Below are positions 1 through 7,463 of a stretch of 19,520 nucleotides of DNA, in pieces. The DNA comes from Bacteroidales bacterium (GTDB taxonomy: Bacteria; Bacteroidota; Bacteroidia; Bacteroidales; UBA932): the NCBI GenBank assembly GCA_017555925.1, contig JAFZFL010000079.1, forward strand, positions 1 to 19,520. The letters are read 5' to 3'. The position numbers and the translations under genes are program-made. How positions within the stretch are numbered: position 1 is the first letter of the stretch; every line of letters begins with the position of its first letter. The notes under the pieces were generated by a model, which worked only from the letters and a program-made list of their open reading frames with translations, searched no databases and was not told the origin of the DNA.

Positions 1-210
1 GATACAGTGCCTTTTGTACTTATAGCTTTCCTTGGCGTAATGAACCCTCGCGATTTGTTGCTTATGATTGCATTCCAATACTTTATGAAGTTGGGTATTG
101 AGGTCTTTTTTGGAACACCGCTTGCGTATGCAACAATACATATTTTCAAGCGCACTCTCTTTAAGGCCAGGGCAGATGAAAAGAGAGACAATATGCAGAA
201 CTTTCTTTAA
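1..210 (+). CDS. Queuosine precursor transporter, YhhQ/VUT family (3' end only)
   Basis: This is the C-terminal end of an integral membrane protein whose start lies before the window. The frame is open from base 1 and ends in TAA at 208-210. The visible 69 residues begin DTVPFVLIAFLGV and continue into a hydrophobic helix with the pattern KLGIEVFFGTPLAYA, then a basic tail with KR. That matches the last two helices of the YhhQ/COG1738 family (usual pattern: a D near the helix start, then K-x-x-x-E-x-x-x-x-P-x-x-Y). Known members import the prokaryotic queuosine precursors preQ0/preQ1, and some import queuine. The next gene, 10 nt downstream on the same strand, resembles a queuine-salvage radical SAM enzyme, which supports the assignment. 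Substrate choice cannot be read from this fragment. Confidence 0.75.
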   Translation, partial: DTVPFVLIAFLGVMNPRDLLLMIAFQYFMKLGIEVFFGTPLAYATIHIFKRTLFKARADEKRDNMQNFL

Positions 211-220
211 AATTGGGCTT

Positions 221-913
221 ATGGAGACTCTGGTAAGGTATTCTGTATTGGATAGTAATATGCCTCGTGAATTTATATTGCTTCAGGGACGTGGGTGCAA
301 ATGGCGTAAGTGTATATTCTGTGACTATCATAATGATGTGGGCAACAACAGCTACTTTGTTAATCTTGAGGTATTGGAAAGAGTTACAGGAGTATATGGA
401 GTTCTTGATGTAATAAACTCAGGTTCAGCTATGGAGCTGGATGACAAAACAGTTGCACTAATACGAAGGGTGGCAATGGAGAGAGGCATTCATACACTAT
501 GGTTTGAGGCGCATTGGATGTACAGGTACAAACTGGCTGAGTTTGCAGAGCAATTTGCCCCAATAGATGTAAAGTTCCGTTGCGGTGTTGAGAGTTTTGA
601 TCCCAAAATGAGGGAGAACTGGAAAAAGGGAATTTCGCCTGATGTTACTCCGGCAGATATTGCAAAGTACTTTAAGGGTGTATGCCTTTTGTGTTGTACA
701 GATGGTGATTCAAAAGAGAGGATACTATCTGATATTGCAACAGCAAAGGAGTATTTTGAATACTTCAGCATTAATCTTTTCTGCAATAACGGAACATCTG
801 TAAAACGTGATGAAGAACTTGCCAAATGGTTTGAGCAGGAGGTTTATCCCACACTTGAAGGTGCTCCCGGCATTGAGGTTCTGCTTAACAATACAGATCT
901 GGGAGTAGGATAG
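221..913 (+). CDS. Radical SAM protein, probable queuine lyase (QueL-like)
   Basis: A 230-residue protein starting at the ATG 11 nt after the transporter stop. An in-frame ATG at 176 would overlap the upstream gene and add 15 residues, so the start is not certain. Near the N-terminus is GRGCKWRKCIFCDY, with Cys26, Cys31 and Cys34. This CX4CX2C arrangement differs from the canonical radical SAM CX3CX2C. The CIFCDY core, the later FRCGVESFDPKMRENWKKG segment and the size agree with a compact radical SAM barrel with no C-terminal extension. Established knowledge: in gut bacteria such as Clostridioides difficile, a noncanonical radical SAM subgroup (QueL) cleaves queuine to preQ1. The inference that this gene does the same rests on the unusual Cys motif, the size and the adjacent YhhQ-type transporter. 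Other radical SAM functions remain possible. It ends 25 nt from the convergent ATP-grasp gene. Confidence 0.62.
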   Translation: METLVRYSVLDSNMPREFILLQGRGCKWRKCIFCDYHNDVGNNSYFVNLEVLERVTGVYGVLDVINSGSAMELDDKTVALIRRVAMERGIHTLWFEAHWMYRYKLAEFAEQFAPIDVKFRCGVESFDPKMRENWKKGISPDVTPADIAKYFKGVCLLCCTDGDSKERILSDIATAKEYFEYFSINLFCNNGTSVKRDEELAKWFEQEVYPTLEGAPGIEVLLNNTDLGVG

Positions 914-938
914 CACCTTCCTCAGTTAAGGGCTGACG

Positions 939-1994
939 CTATCTCTTTATAGGGGCAATCTCATAGGAGTATGTCATTCTTCCATCTTTATGTGACCTTA
1001 TTATTTCAAAGTAGTGGCTTCCGTCTGTAAGTTCCCTCTCTTTGCAGGATATTTTATAGATATTGTGGGCCAATAACCCCATTGTCATACGCATATTAAT
1101 CTCAACAACAGGGTTATAGCAATAATTTTCTTCAATGCGGTTATCTTCAAAAGGAAGATATGCAAACTGGTCAATTCCTATAAAGCCATCATATTTGCCT
1201 GAAATGTTTTGGCAGATAAAATCTGTAAGAGACTCTTTTGCAAGGCTTAGAGTCTGCTGCGGTACAAATTTTAAAATCTTATTCTCAATCCACTCATCAG
1301 AGGCGAGAATATTGCCTTTGTACATACCATTCTCTGTATAAAACAGCGAGTAGCCTATGAACTCAACAGGGTTCCGGTCTCTTCCTGAGCATTTGAAAAG
1401 CATTGCAAACTCCATTACTGGTTTCAGCCTCCTCTCCACAACCACATAGCCATTTTTTTTTATCAGGTTGCGGCACCATCCCTCATCGCTGTGAGATAGG
1501 GCCTTTGCCACAAACCTTATACCCTTGCCGCTTCCCGACAGAGGTGCTTTGAGCACAACATTCATATTCTTCTCAAGAAATCCTGCAACTTCATCAATGC
1601 TCTTTGCTGCAATCCTGTAGCCTGCTTCAAGAAAATATTGGCGGGAGAGCTTATTATCCGAACCGTTTGAGCCGGTGCGGGAGTTTATATACTCCAGAGC
1701 CTCAAGTGCAACTCTACGGTGGGAGAGACCGGTTATAGAGGCAATCTGTTCATTGGAAGGCAAAAGCAAAGGGTTATATCCCTCTTTCAACAACCTCTCT
1801 TTCAAAACTGAGTTCCAGCCCCAGGGAACAATCCTCTCCAATGGTTCATCACAATCGGCCACACTATCCAACCCCTTCATGAAACGGGTAAGCGAAGCGC
1901 AGTCATTGCCAAAATCAAGTGCGCTTTGGGGAGGTACAAAATGGATGTCACCATTTGCCAGGCAGAGGTCGTGTTCGGGGTTGAAAAGATACAT
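939..1994 (-). CDS. ATP-grasp superfamily protein of unknown substrate
   Basis: A 351-residue soluble protein with no signal peptide, starting MYLFNPEHDLCLANGD. I recognise an ATP-grasp fold from three regions. A glycine-rich nucleotide-binding loop preceded by a Lys lies at about residues 146-160 (VVLKAPLSGSGKGIR). Acidic and hydrophobic segments follow (VVVERRL near 184, GIDQFAY near 273). Near the end is the metal-binding Glu/Asn pattern VVEINMRMTMG at about 296-306. ATP-grasp enzymes join a carboxylate, as an acyl-phosphate, to an amine or thiol, so a ligase role on a peptide, amino acid or cofactor is the natural guess. The NPEHDL start is familiar from uncharacterised Bacteroidota proteins, and I know no substrate. 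Only 3 nt separate it from the upstream serine hydrolase gene, which suggests co-transcription and translational coupling. Confidence 0.7.
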   Translation of the reverse strand: MYLFNPEHDLCLANGDIHFVPPQSALDFGNDCASLTRFMKGLDSVADCDEPLERIVPWGWNSVLKERLLKEGYNPLLLPSNEQIASITGLSHRRVALEALEYINSRTGSNGSDNKLSRQYFLEAGYRIAAKSIDEVAGFLEKNMNVVLKAPLSGSGKGIRFVAKALSHSDEGWCRNLIKKNGYVVVERRLKPVMEFAMLFKCSGRDRNPVEFIGYSLFYTENGMYKGNILASDEWIENKILKFVPQQTLSLAKESLTDFICQNISGKYDGFIGIDQFAYLPFEDNRIEENYCYNPVVEINMRMTMGLLAHNIYKISCKERELTDGSHYFEIIRSHKDGRMTYSYEIAPIKR

Positions 1995-1997
1995 TTT

Positions 1998-3347
1998 TCA
2001 GATTTGCTCTTCCAGTTCAAAGAAATTGACTTTTGGCCACTCCTTTACCCTCTCCATTGCACGGGTAATGCTGCGGTTCATTTGTCGGGCCAGTTGCGGA
2101 CCATTCCACGATGAACTGTTGGATATGAATACCCAACAGTAGTGGTCATATTTGTCATCTGCAGAAGCTGCTGTTTTTTTCTTTACCTTATATGCCTTTA
2201 CCATAGCACTGGTGCCAGACATTGAACCTGTCCTTTGCCACTCCCTTGATGTTATGCTCGACCATCCTGCGGGTCTTTGGTCTTTGCTCAGGGGTGTCAT
2301 GAATTCAATGCTCTCCCTGCTCAAAAAAGATTCTATTCCGGGATGCTCATTAATGGCCGCCACAAATTTGAGCAACTCTACAGGCGATGCCACCCATCCG
2401 CCCGCTCCATAGAGGCCATGAACGTCATTGCCTCCCAAGCTCTTCATTACTAAAGAGTCACATCCGTCATAAGCCGGTACAGGCTCTGCCTCCTTAACCT
2501 CATAATAGTTGACTTCATTATCCCTTAATCCGCAGCAGTAATTCTCTGCCAGATGAATATCATAGCAACCTGCAGGTGCCAAAACAGAATCCTTCACATA
2601 TTTATGGTACGGCATTCCGCTCACCTTCTCAATTACCTTTGAGAGAACGATATAACCCAGATTCGAATAATCGAACCAGTCGCCCGGCCTTGCCCTTAGC
2701 CTTATCTTTGTGGCATACTCAACCATATCATCCATGCTCAATGGCAGCTCTTTATCCATCCATCTGGCCACCAGATCCCTGTTGAAAGCGGCATCTCCAT
2801 GCGGATTTGAAAAGCCGCCCAGATGCCTTAACAGATGTTCGACAGTAACTTTTGTAATTTTCTTGTCCCTGTACTTGAGAAAAAGAGTGTCATTAAGAAT
2901 TCCGCACTCGCCAAAAACCTGACTTTGAGGGGTCAGTTGGCCTGTTTCACATAGTCTCATTATAGCTACAGCTGTAATGAGCTTTGATACGGATGCTATC
3001 CTGAAAATATGCTTTACCTCACAAAGAGTGCTGTCCTCAATACAGGCGTATCCGTATCCCTTTGCATAGATGAGACTGTCGTTGCGCATAAGGGCAAATG
3101 AGCCTCCTTTAATTCCCCAGTACCTCATAAACCGCTCTATTGCAGCATCAAACTTTTTAGTTTGTGCTGAATCGCTCATAGAGTTGGTAATGAGATGATT
3201 AAGCGGAGTGGGCGTTTGCTCGTCCCTCATATGGGAACCTTTGTTTCTGGAGTTTTGGCCAATTCCCCAGGTACGTATGCACAAAACGGAGACAATTACA
3301 ATTGCCAACAACCAGATGATTTCTTTATGCCTTTTGATTATTTTCAT
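1998..3347 (-). CDS. Serine hydrolase, beta-lactamase/PBP-like (class C) family, membrane-anchored
   Basis: A 449-residue protein. I chose the ATG at 3347; a TTG three codons upstream is the only further start. The N-terminus is basic (MKIIKRHKE), followed by one hydrophobic segment at about 10-25. This looks like a membrane anchor or uncleaved signal that places the enzyme in the periplasm. The catalytic domain shows the SxxK motif at Ser119-Lys122 (IASVSKLITA) and the YxN motif at Tyr227-Asn229 (FDYSNLGY). Between them is HLLRHLGGF, a variant of the family's HLLTHTSG. A possible third motif is RTGSMSG near residue 377. Family members include D-alanyl-D-alanine carboxypeptidases, esterases and peptidases; true antibiotic resistance is uncommon among them. 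The partner ATP-grasp gene hints at peptide or cell-wall chemistry, but that is inference. Confidence 0.85.
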   Translation of the reverse strand: MKIIKRHKEIIWLLAIVIVSVLCIRTWGIGQNSRNKGSHMRDEQTPTPLNHLITNSMSDSAQTKKFDAAIERFMRYWGIKGGSFALMRNDSLIYAKGYGYACIEDSTLCEVKHIFRIASVSKLITAVAIMRLCETGQLTPQSQVFGECGILNDTLFLKYRDKKITKVTVEHLLRHLGGFSNPHGDAAFNRDLVARWMDKELPLSMDDMVEYATKIRLRARPGDWFDYSNLGYIVLSKVIEKVSGMPYHKYVKDSVLAPAGCYDIHLAENYCCGLRDNEVNYYEVKEAEPVPAYDGCDSLVMKSLGGNDVHGLYGAGGWVASPVELLKFVAAINEHPGIESFLSRESIEFMTPLSKDQRPAGWSSITSREWQRTGSMSGTSAMVKAYKVKKKTAASADDKYDHYCWVFISNSSSWNGPQLARQMNRSITRAMERVKEWPKVNFFELEEQI

Positions 3348-3391
3348 ATATGCCAATATCCTGTTTTGTGGTTTTATGCCTGTGGGGTTTG

Positions 3392-3399
3392 CAAAGTTA
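3392..3399 (-). promoter_or_regulatory. Bacteroidota -7 element for the serine hydrolase/ATP-grasp unit
   Basis: Read on the minus strand this is TAACTTTG, a perfect match to the Bacteroidota -7 consensus TAnnTTTG, about 45 nt before the ATG at 3347. No TTG/TTTG -33 element is visible at the usual 19-21 nt distance, so the call rests on the -7 box and its position in a short divergent intergenic region. Confidence 0.5.
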
Positions 3400-3425
3400 A
3401 TAAAATAATGGTAGAGTTTTTAGCC

Positions 3426-3433
3426 TATATTTG
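3426..3433 (+). promoter_or_regulatory. Bacteroidota -7 element for the luxS operon
   Basis: TATATTTG matches TAnnTTTG perfectly and lies 22 nt before the luxS ATG at 3456. As with its divergent neighbour, no clear -33 element is seen at the expected distance. The two opposing -7 boxes are only 26 nt apart. Confidence 0.5.
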
Positions 3434-3455
3434 TAATCAATATTAATTGGACAAT

Positions 3456-3947
3456 ATGCAAAAAGTTAATTCTTTTATAGTTGATCATACAAGACTCAAA
3501 CCTGGAATCTATGAGTCGGAAATCAATGGGGCTTATACGTACGATATCCGTTTTGTAGCTCCACAGGATGCAGCCCATAAGGGAGTCTTTATGAAACCTC
3601 AGGTTGCACATACATTGGAACATTTTCTGGCAGACTATCTGAGAACCAAATGCGGCCAGTTTGCCGAAAAATTGCTCTATGTAGGGCCTATGGGTTGTTT
3701 GACAGGTTTTTATATTCTTACAACAGAACCGTTTGCACCTGAGTTCTTGAGAGATCTTATTCTTATGGCTGTGGAGCATATTCTTCAGGCACAGGAGGGC
3801 GAAATCCCGGGCGCAAGCGAACTTACCTGCGGCAACTGGCAATATTTTGACCTGTCGGGAACAAAAGAGTTCATAAAGGATAGAATAGTTCCCAACTTCA
3901 GTTCGGATGAGTTCTCTACGGAGTATCCATATGTTTCAGGTGAATAG
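3456..3947 (+). CDS. luxS: S-ribosylhomocysteine lyase LuxS
   Basis: A 163-residue protein, close to the usual 155-165 for LuxS. The ATG at 3456 is preferred over a TTG three codons upstream because it gives the standard N-terminus (SFIVDHTRLKPGIYES). The Fe/Zn site is visible as His52-x-x-Glu55-His56 (HTLEHF) with Cys125 (ELTCGNW), and the catalytic Cys81 sits in GPMGCLTGFY. The enzyme is cytosolic. It splits S-ribosylhomocysteine into homocysteine and 4,5-dihydroxy-2,3-pentanedione, the precursor of the AI-2 signal, and so completes the activated methyl cycle. It opens a co-directional five-gene run, with the thioesterase gene starting 15 nt after its stop. All key residues are present, so it should be active. 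Confidence 0.97.
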   Translation: MQKVNSFIVDHTRLKPGIYESEINGAYTYDIRFVAPQDAAHKGVFMKPQVAHTLEHFLADYLRTKCGQFAEKLLYVGPMGCLTGFYILTTEPFAPEFLRDLILMAVEHILQAQEGEIPGASELTCGNWQYFDLSGTKEFIKDRIVPNFSSDEFSTEYPYVSGE

Positions 3948-3962
3948 TTTTTTGAACAGATA

Positions 3963-4505
3963 ATGAGAAGATTAAAGAATCCGTGGCTTGGTATCCACGG
4001 TTACAATTGTTTTGGATGTGCCCCTTCAAATGAGAATGGTGTTCAGATGAGTTATTATGAAGAGGGCAATGAAATCATAAGCATATGGAGGCCCAAACCC
4101 CAGTTTCAGGGTTGGATAAATACCCTTCACGGTGGTATACAATCTGTGTTGCTCGATGAAATTTGTGCTTGGATAGTTATTAGAAAAACAGGCAAATCGG
4201 GTGTTACAAGCAGAATGGAGACCCGTTTCAGAAAGGGTATCTCTACGTTGGACAGGTATCTTGTAATAAGGGCAGAGGTAATAAGTGAAAGGAGAAATCT
4301 GGTTGAAATTAAGGCAAGGATATTCAATGAGGCTGGGGAGTTGTGCTCTGAGGCTACTTGCCAATACTTCACTTTTACACAGGAACAGGCTCCCGGTATG
4401 TATGCCAATCCTTGTGAGGCTACAGGTGAGGAGCTGTCGTTGGAAGAGGCAATAGCCATATCACTTGATGATGAGGGTTGCGCAGATGTGGAGAAACTTA
4501 AATAA
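3963..4505 (+). CDS. PaaI-like hotdog-fold thioesterase
   Basis: A 180-residue cytosolic protein. The N-terminal CFGCAPSNENGV (residues 16-27) and the core LHGGIQSVLLDEICAW, with His56-Gly-Gly and Asp65, match the PaaI/YdiI-type hotdog thioesterase family, in which HGG and the downstream acidic residue hold the acyl-CoA thioester for hydrolysis. A SRMETRFRKG strand and the typical beta-sheet pattern follow. The C-terminus carries an acidic extension of about 40 residues (rich in E/D, ending ADVEKLK) beyond the usual hotdog domain; its role is unknown. The substrate cannot be predicted. It lies 15 nt after luxS and 22 nt before the permease, and is probably co-transcribed with both. Confidence 0.85.
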   Translation: MRRLKNPWLGIHGYNCFGCAPSNENGVQMSYYEEGNEIISIWRPKPQFQGWINTLHGGIQSVLLDEICAWIVIRKTGKSGVTSRMETRFRKGISTLDRYLVIRAEVISERRNLVEIKARIFNEAGELCSEATCQYFTFTQEQAPGMYANPCEATGEELSLEEAIAISLDDEGCADVEKLK

Positions 4506-4527
4506 ATAATCTGTCGGGAAGAGAATT

Positions 4528-5889
4528 ATGGTATCAGGCGGTTTTATGATAGCGGCATTTGTGGTGGCAATTGCTGTTATGATTCTGGCAATTTCAAAAT
4601 GGAAGGTGCATCCTTTCCTCTCAATTATGGGTGTTGCCCTTTTGCTGGCAATTGTTATAGGTCTTCCCTTAAATACAATTCCGCAAACAATAGGCAAGGG
4701 GTTCTCATCAATATTTGCAAGTATAGGAATTGTAATTATTCTTGGAACACTTATAGGAATGATACTGGAGAAGACAGGGGCGGCGGTAAGGTTGGCAGAT
4801 GTAATTATGAGAGTGATAGGTCCCAGGCATCCGCAACCTGCAATACTGCTTATCGGATGGCTCGTTTCTGTTCCTGTATTTTGTGATAGCGGTTTTGTTA
4901 TTGTGAATCCGATAAGGAAATGGTTGGGCAAGAAGAGCAATTGTCCGTCGGGAACACTTACTGTTGCTTTGGCAGCGGGTCTTATGGTATCTCATGTGCT
5001 TATACCTCCAACTCCGGGACCGATAGCTGCGGCAGGTCTTGTGGGATTGGAGAGTAATCTTATTCTGGTAATTGCATTTGGAGTTCTGGTATCTGCGGCT
5101 CCTTTGGTGGCAGCATATTTCTATTCGACCTATATTGGCAAAAGGGTAAAATCTTTGGATGACATTGATGCCGGAGAGGTGTCAGATGCATATAATGAGA
5201 ATGAGCTTCCAGGAACGGTGGCTTCGCTTATCCCTATAATTCTTCCGATAGTGCTTATGGGAATGGGATCGGTAGCAAGTATGGCATCAATGGCAGGTAC
5301 TTTAGGTGAGATATTGGTATTTTTGGGCAAGCCTATAATTGCGCTTGCGGCAGGACTCCTATCTGCACTTCCACTCCTTGCAAAATGCGGTAAGACGGGT
5401 GAACTTAATGATATAACCCAGGAGGCTTTGAAAATATCCGGTCCTATAATTTTTATTACTGCAGCAGGAAGTGTGCTCGGTCAGGTGATTGTTGAGGCGG
5501 GTTTTGTAGAGTACATAAAAGAGAATGCCAGGGTATTGCAATCGCTCGGACTCTTCTTCCCGTTCATTATTGCTGCTATACTCAAGAGCGCCCAGGGTTC
5601 TTCTACCGTTGCTTTGACAACTACAGCCGGCCTTATGGGACTATATACCTCAAGTTCTTCGCTGATGTATGCCTTGGGTCTTACCACTCCTGTTGATGCA
5701 GCTCTTGTAGTAATGGCAATAGGAGCGGGCGCTATGACAGTTTCACATGCAAACGACAGCTATTTCTGGGTGGTGACAAACTTTGGAGGACTCTCTCCTC
5801 AAGATGGTTACAAAACACAGACGGCCGTTACAGGTATAATGGGTGTAACTGCAATGCTCTTCATTTGGGTAATATCACTTTTTGTATAG
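4528..5889 (+). CDS. GntP-family permease (gluconate/organic acid transporter)
   Basis: A 453-residue, strongly hydrophobic protein with roughly 12-14 membrane segments, the usual size for GntP carriers. Recognisable family segments are KWKVHPFLSIMGVALLLAI near the start, ILGTLIGMILEKTGAA, the SVPVFCDSGFVIVNPI stretch, and the PPTPGPIAAAGL motif at about residues 155-170. Known members import gluconate, idonate, fructuronate or related hydroxy acids by proton symport in the inner membrane. The Bacteroidota substrate is not predictable from sequence alone. The following gene encodes a secreted protein with a gluconolactonase-like C-terminal domain, which would fit lactone or sugar-acid uptake. 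The copy of CTGTCGGGAA just before the ATG (4511-4520) is one of the repeated oligonucleotides discussed in the findings. Confidence 0.9.
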   Translation: MVSGGFMIAAFVVAIAVMILAISKWKVHPFLSIMGVALLLAIVIGLPLNTIPQTIGKGFSSIFASIGIVIILGTLIGMILEKTGAAVRLADVIMRVIGPRHPQPAILLIGWLVSVPVFCDSGFVIVNPIRKWLGKKSNCPSGTLTVALAAGLMVSHVLIPPTPGPIAAAGLVGLESNLILVIAFGVLVSAAPLVAAYFYSTYIGKRVKSLDDIDAGEVSDAYNENELPGTVASLIPIILPIVLMGMGSVASMASMAGTLGEILVFLGKPIIALAAGLLSALPLLAKCGKTGELNDITQEALKISGPIIFITAAGSVLGQVIVEAGFVEYIKENARVLQSLGLFFPFIIAAILKSAQGSSTVALTTTAGLMGLYTSSSSLMYALGLTTPVDAALVVMAIGAGAMTVSHANDSYFWVVTNFGGLSPQDGYKTQTAVTGIMGVTAMLFIWVISLFV

Positions 5890-5896
5890 AATACAT

Positions 5897-7462
5897 ATGC
5901 GTAAATTTTTTGCAATTCTTTTAATATTGTTTCTCTCATTCTCTTTTGCCGACGCGCAACTTAAACATAATGTTAAAACGCCGTCGGACCCTGTTGCAAT
6001 GGAGTTGCCTGAGAGTGAGAAGGGTGTTGTTCTTGATACTCTTATGCAGGATTCAAAGATATATCCCGGCACAAGACGCAGAGTTCAGGTCTATGTTCCT
6101 GTCCAATATGATGCCTCCAAACCGGCCTGTCTGGTTGTAGGACTTGATGGCAATCTCTTCAATGCCATTACTGTAATTGGCAATCTTATAAAGAGCGGAG
6201 AGATGCCTGTTGCAATAGGTGTCTTTGTGGAGCCAGGTGTAATTTATGCTCCCGACGGCTCAGTTGTAAGGTATAACCGCAGCAATGAGTTTGACCGTAC
6301 CAATGGAGAGTTCGCATCATTTCTTGAGAGCGAAGTGCTGCCTATGGTGGAGTCAATGACTCTTCCCGACGGGAAACCAATTCTAATTTCCAAAGACCCG
6401 AATGACAGAGCCATAACCGGTGCCAGCAGCAGCGGAATAGCTGCCTTTACAGTGGCCTGGGAACGTCCAGATCTCTTTTCACGTGTGTACAGCTCAGTTG
6501 GAACATTTGTGGCAATGCGTGGTGGAAATGAGTACCCTGCCATAATCAGGAAGAGTGAACCGAAGCCTTTGCGGATCTTTTTGCAGGATGGCGTAAATGA
6601 TACCTGGAACCATATTTTTGGAGATTGGTGGGAGTATAACCAGCTTATGTCATCTGCCCTTAATTTTGCAGGGTATGAATTTGATTTCAAGTGGGACAGA
6701 GGTACTCACAGCATCTATTACGGTACACGTGCATATCCTGATGCAATGCGCTGGCTGTGGCGTGGCTGGCCGGCAGCTGTAGAGAGAGGCAAGTCAATGA
6801 ACGGAATGTTGGAGTCTCTGCTTGTTGATGGTGAGGAGTGGCAACCGGTAGAGTGTATACCTGCAGAGTTGGTGCAGTTGGAGAGTGGAATTGATAATGC
6901 AAAAATATATGGCAAGCAAATAAAAGGGGATATTGCAAATATCTGTTGCCTTAACGGTGGTAGTGCGTATATCTCTGATCTAAACGGCAATTTATGGTAT
7001 GCTTGTAATAGCAAGAAACCTGTCAAACTCAACACATTAGAGAATGGAGCCTCTCAATTTGCAATATATCCCAACCATAGAATGCTCATTACATCAGAGA
7101 AAAACTCAAACTGGCTTATAAGCTATGTAATAAGGGAGGATGGTACTCTTGAGGCTGGTCAGAGATTCTATTGGTTGCATGACATATATAATCATACACA
7201 ACAGCCTGTTGGCAATATGGTCTTTGATACTCATGGCAATCTGTATGTTGCAACCGCTATGGGTATTCAGGTGTGTGACCAGAATGGTAGGGTAAGGGCC
7301 ATTTTGGCACCTGCCGGCAAAAGCAATGTAGAGAAGGTATATCTGTCGGGAAACAGATTATTTGCATTAGCTGGTGGAAAATGGTATGTGCTTAATGTGG
7401 AGCATACCGGTTATGAGCCCTCACAAGGGCCGATTGATGTCAAATCTCAAGGTCAAGGTTAA
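5897..7462 (+). CDS. Secreted two-domain protein: alpha/beta-hydrolase esterase plus SMP-30/gluconolactonase-like domain
   Basis: A 521-residue exported protein. The ATG at 5897 gives a clean signal peptide (MRKFFAILLILFLSFSFADA, cleavage near residue 20); a TTG at 5882 would overlap the permease gene. Residues about 45-290 form an esterase D/enterochelin-esterase-like domain. Its nucleophile elbow is GASSSGIAAF (175-184, probable Ser178), followed by AWERPDLFSRVYSSVGTF, a possible acidic residue in FLQDGVND and a His in GTHSIYYG (His271). Residues about 320-521 look like blades of an SMP-30/gluconolactonase propeller (FDTHGNLYVATAMGIQVCDQNGRV). Family knowledge allows carbohydrate-ester or phenolic-ester cleavage and lactone hydrolysis. 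The exact substrate is unknown. It sits 7 nt after gntP and 1 nt before the next transporter gene. Confidence 0.83.
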   Translation: MRKFFAILLILFLSFSFADAQLKHNVKTPSDPVAMELPESEKGVVLDTLMQDSKIYPGTRRRVQVYVPVQYDASKPACLVVGLDGNLFNAITVIGNLIKSGEMPVAIGVFVEPGVIYAPDGSVVRYNRSNEFDRTNGEFASFLESEVLPMVESMTLPDGKPILISKDPNDRAITGASSSGIAAFTVAWERPDLFSRVYSSVGTFVAMRGGNEYPAIIRKSEPKPLRIFLQDGVNDTWNHIFGDWWEYNQLMSSALNFAGYEFDFKWDRGTHSIYYGTRAYPDAMRWLWRGWPAAVERGKSMNGMLESLLVDGEEWQPVECIPAELVQLESGIDNAKIYGKQIKGDIANICCLNGGSAYISDLNGNLWYACNSKKPVKLNTLENGASQFAIYPNHRMLITSEKNSNWLISYVIREDGTLEAGQRFYWLHDIYNHTQQPVGNMVFDTHGNLYVATAMGIQVCDQNGRVRAILAPAGKSNVEKVYLSGNRLFALAGGKWYVLNVEHTGYEPSQGPIDVKSQGQG

Positions 7463-7463
7463 T

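Noticed and set aside
1675..2142. 155-codon open frame on the + strand across the ATP-grasp/serine hydrolase junction
   Set aside because: It is antisense to two genes with clear motifs, with no start context or domain of its own.
1998..3347. Antibiotic-resistance beta-lactamase
   Set aside because: SxxK and YxN are present, but they are shared by the wider PBP-like hydrolase family. The HLLRHLGG variant and the ATP-grasp partner give no support for a resistance role.
3420..3842. 140-codon open frame on the - strand opposite luxS
   Set aside because: It is fully covered by luxS, which has all catalytic residues.
4461..4940. 159-codon open frame on the - strand opposite gntP
   Set aside because: It mirrors the hydrophobic codons of the permease; the real frame is unmistakable on the + strand.
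6363..6375. TTCCCGACGGGAA palindrome as an operator
   Set aside because: It is inside the esterase coding region, with no promoter nearby. It is better explained as coding sequence (Pro-Asp-Gly-Lys) and a member of the GTCGGGA family.
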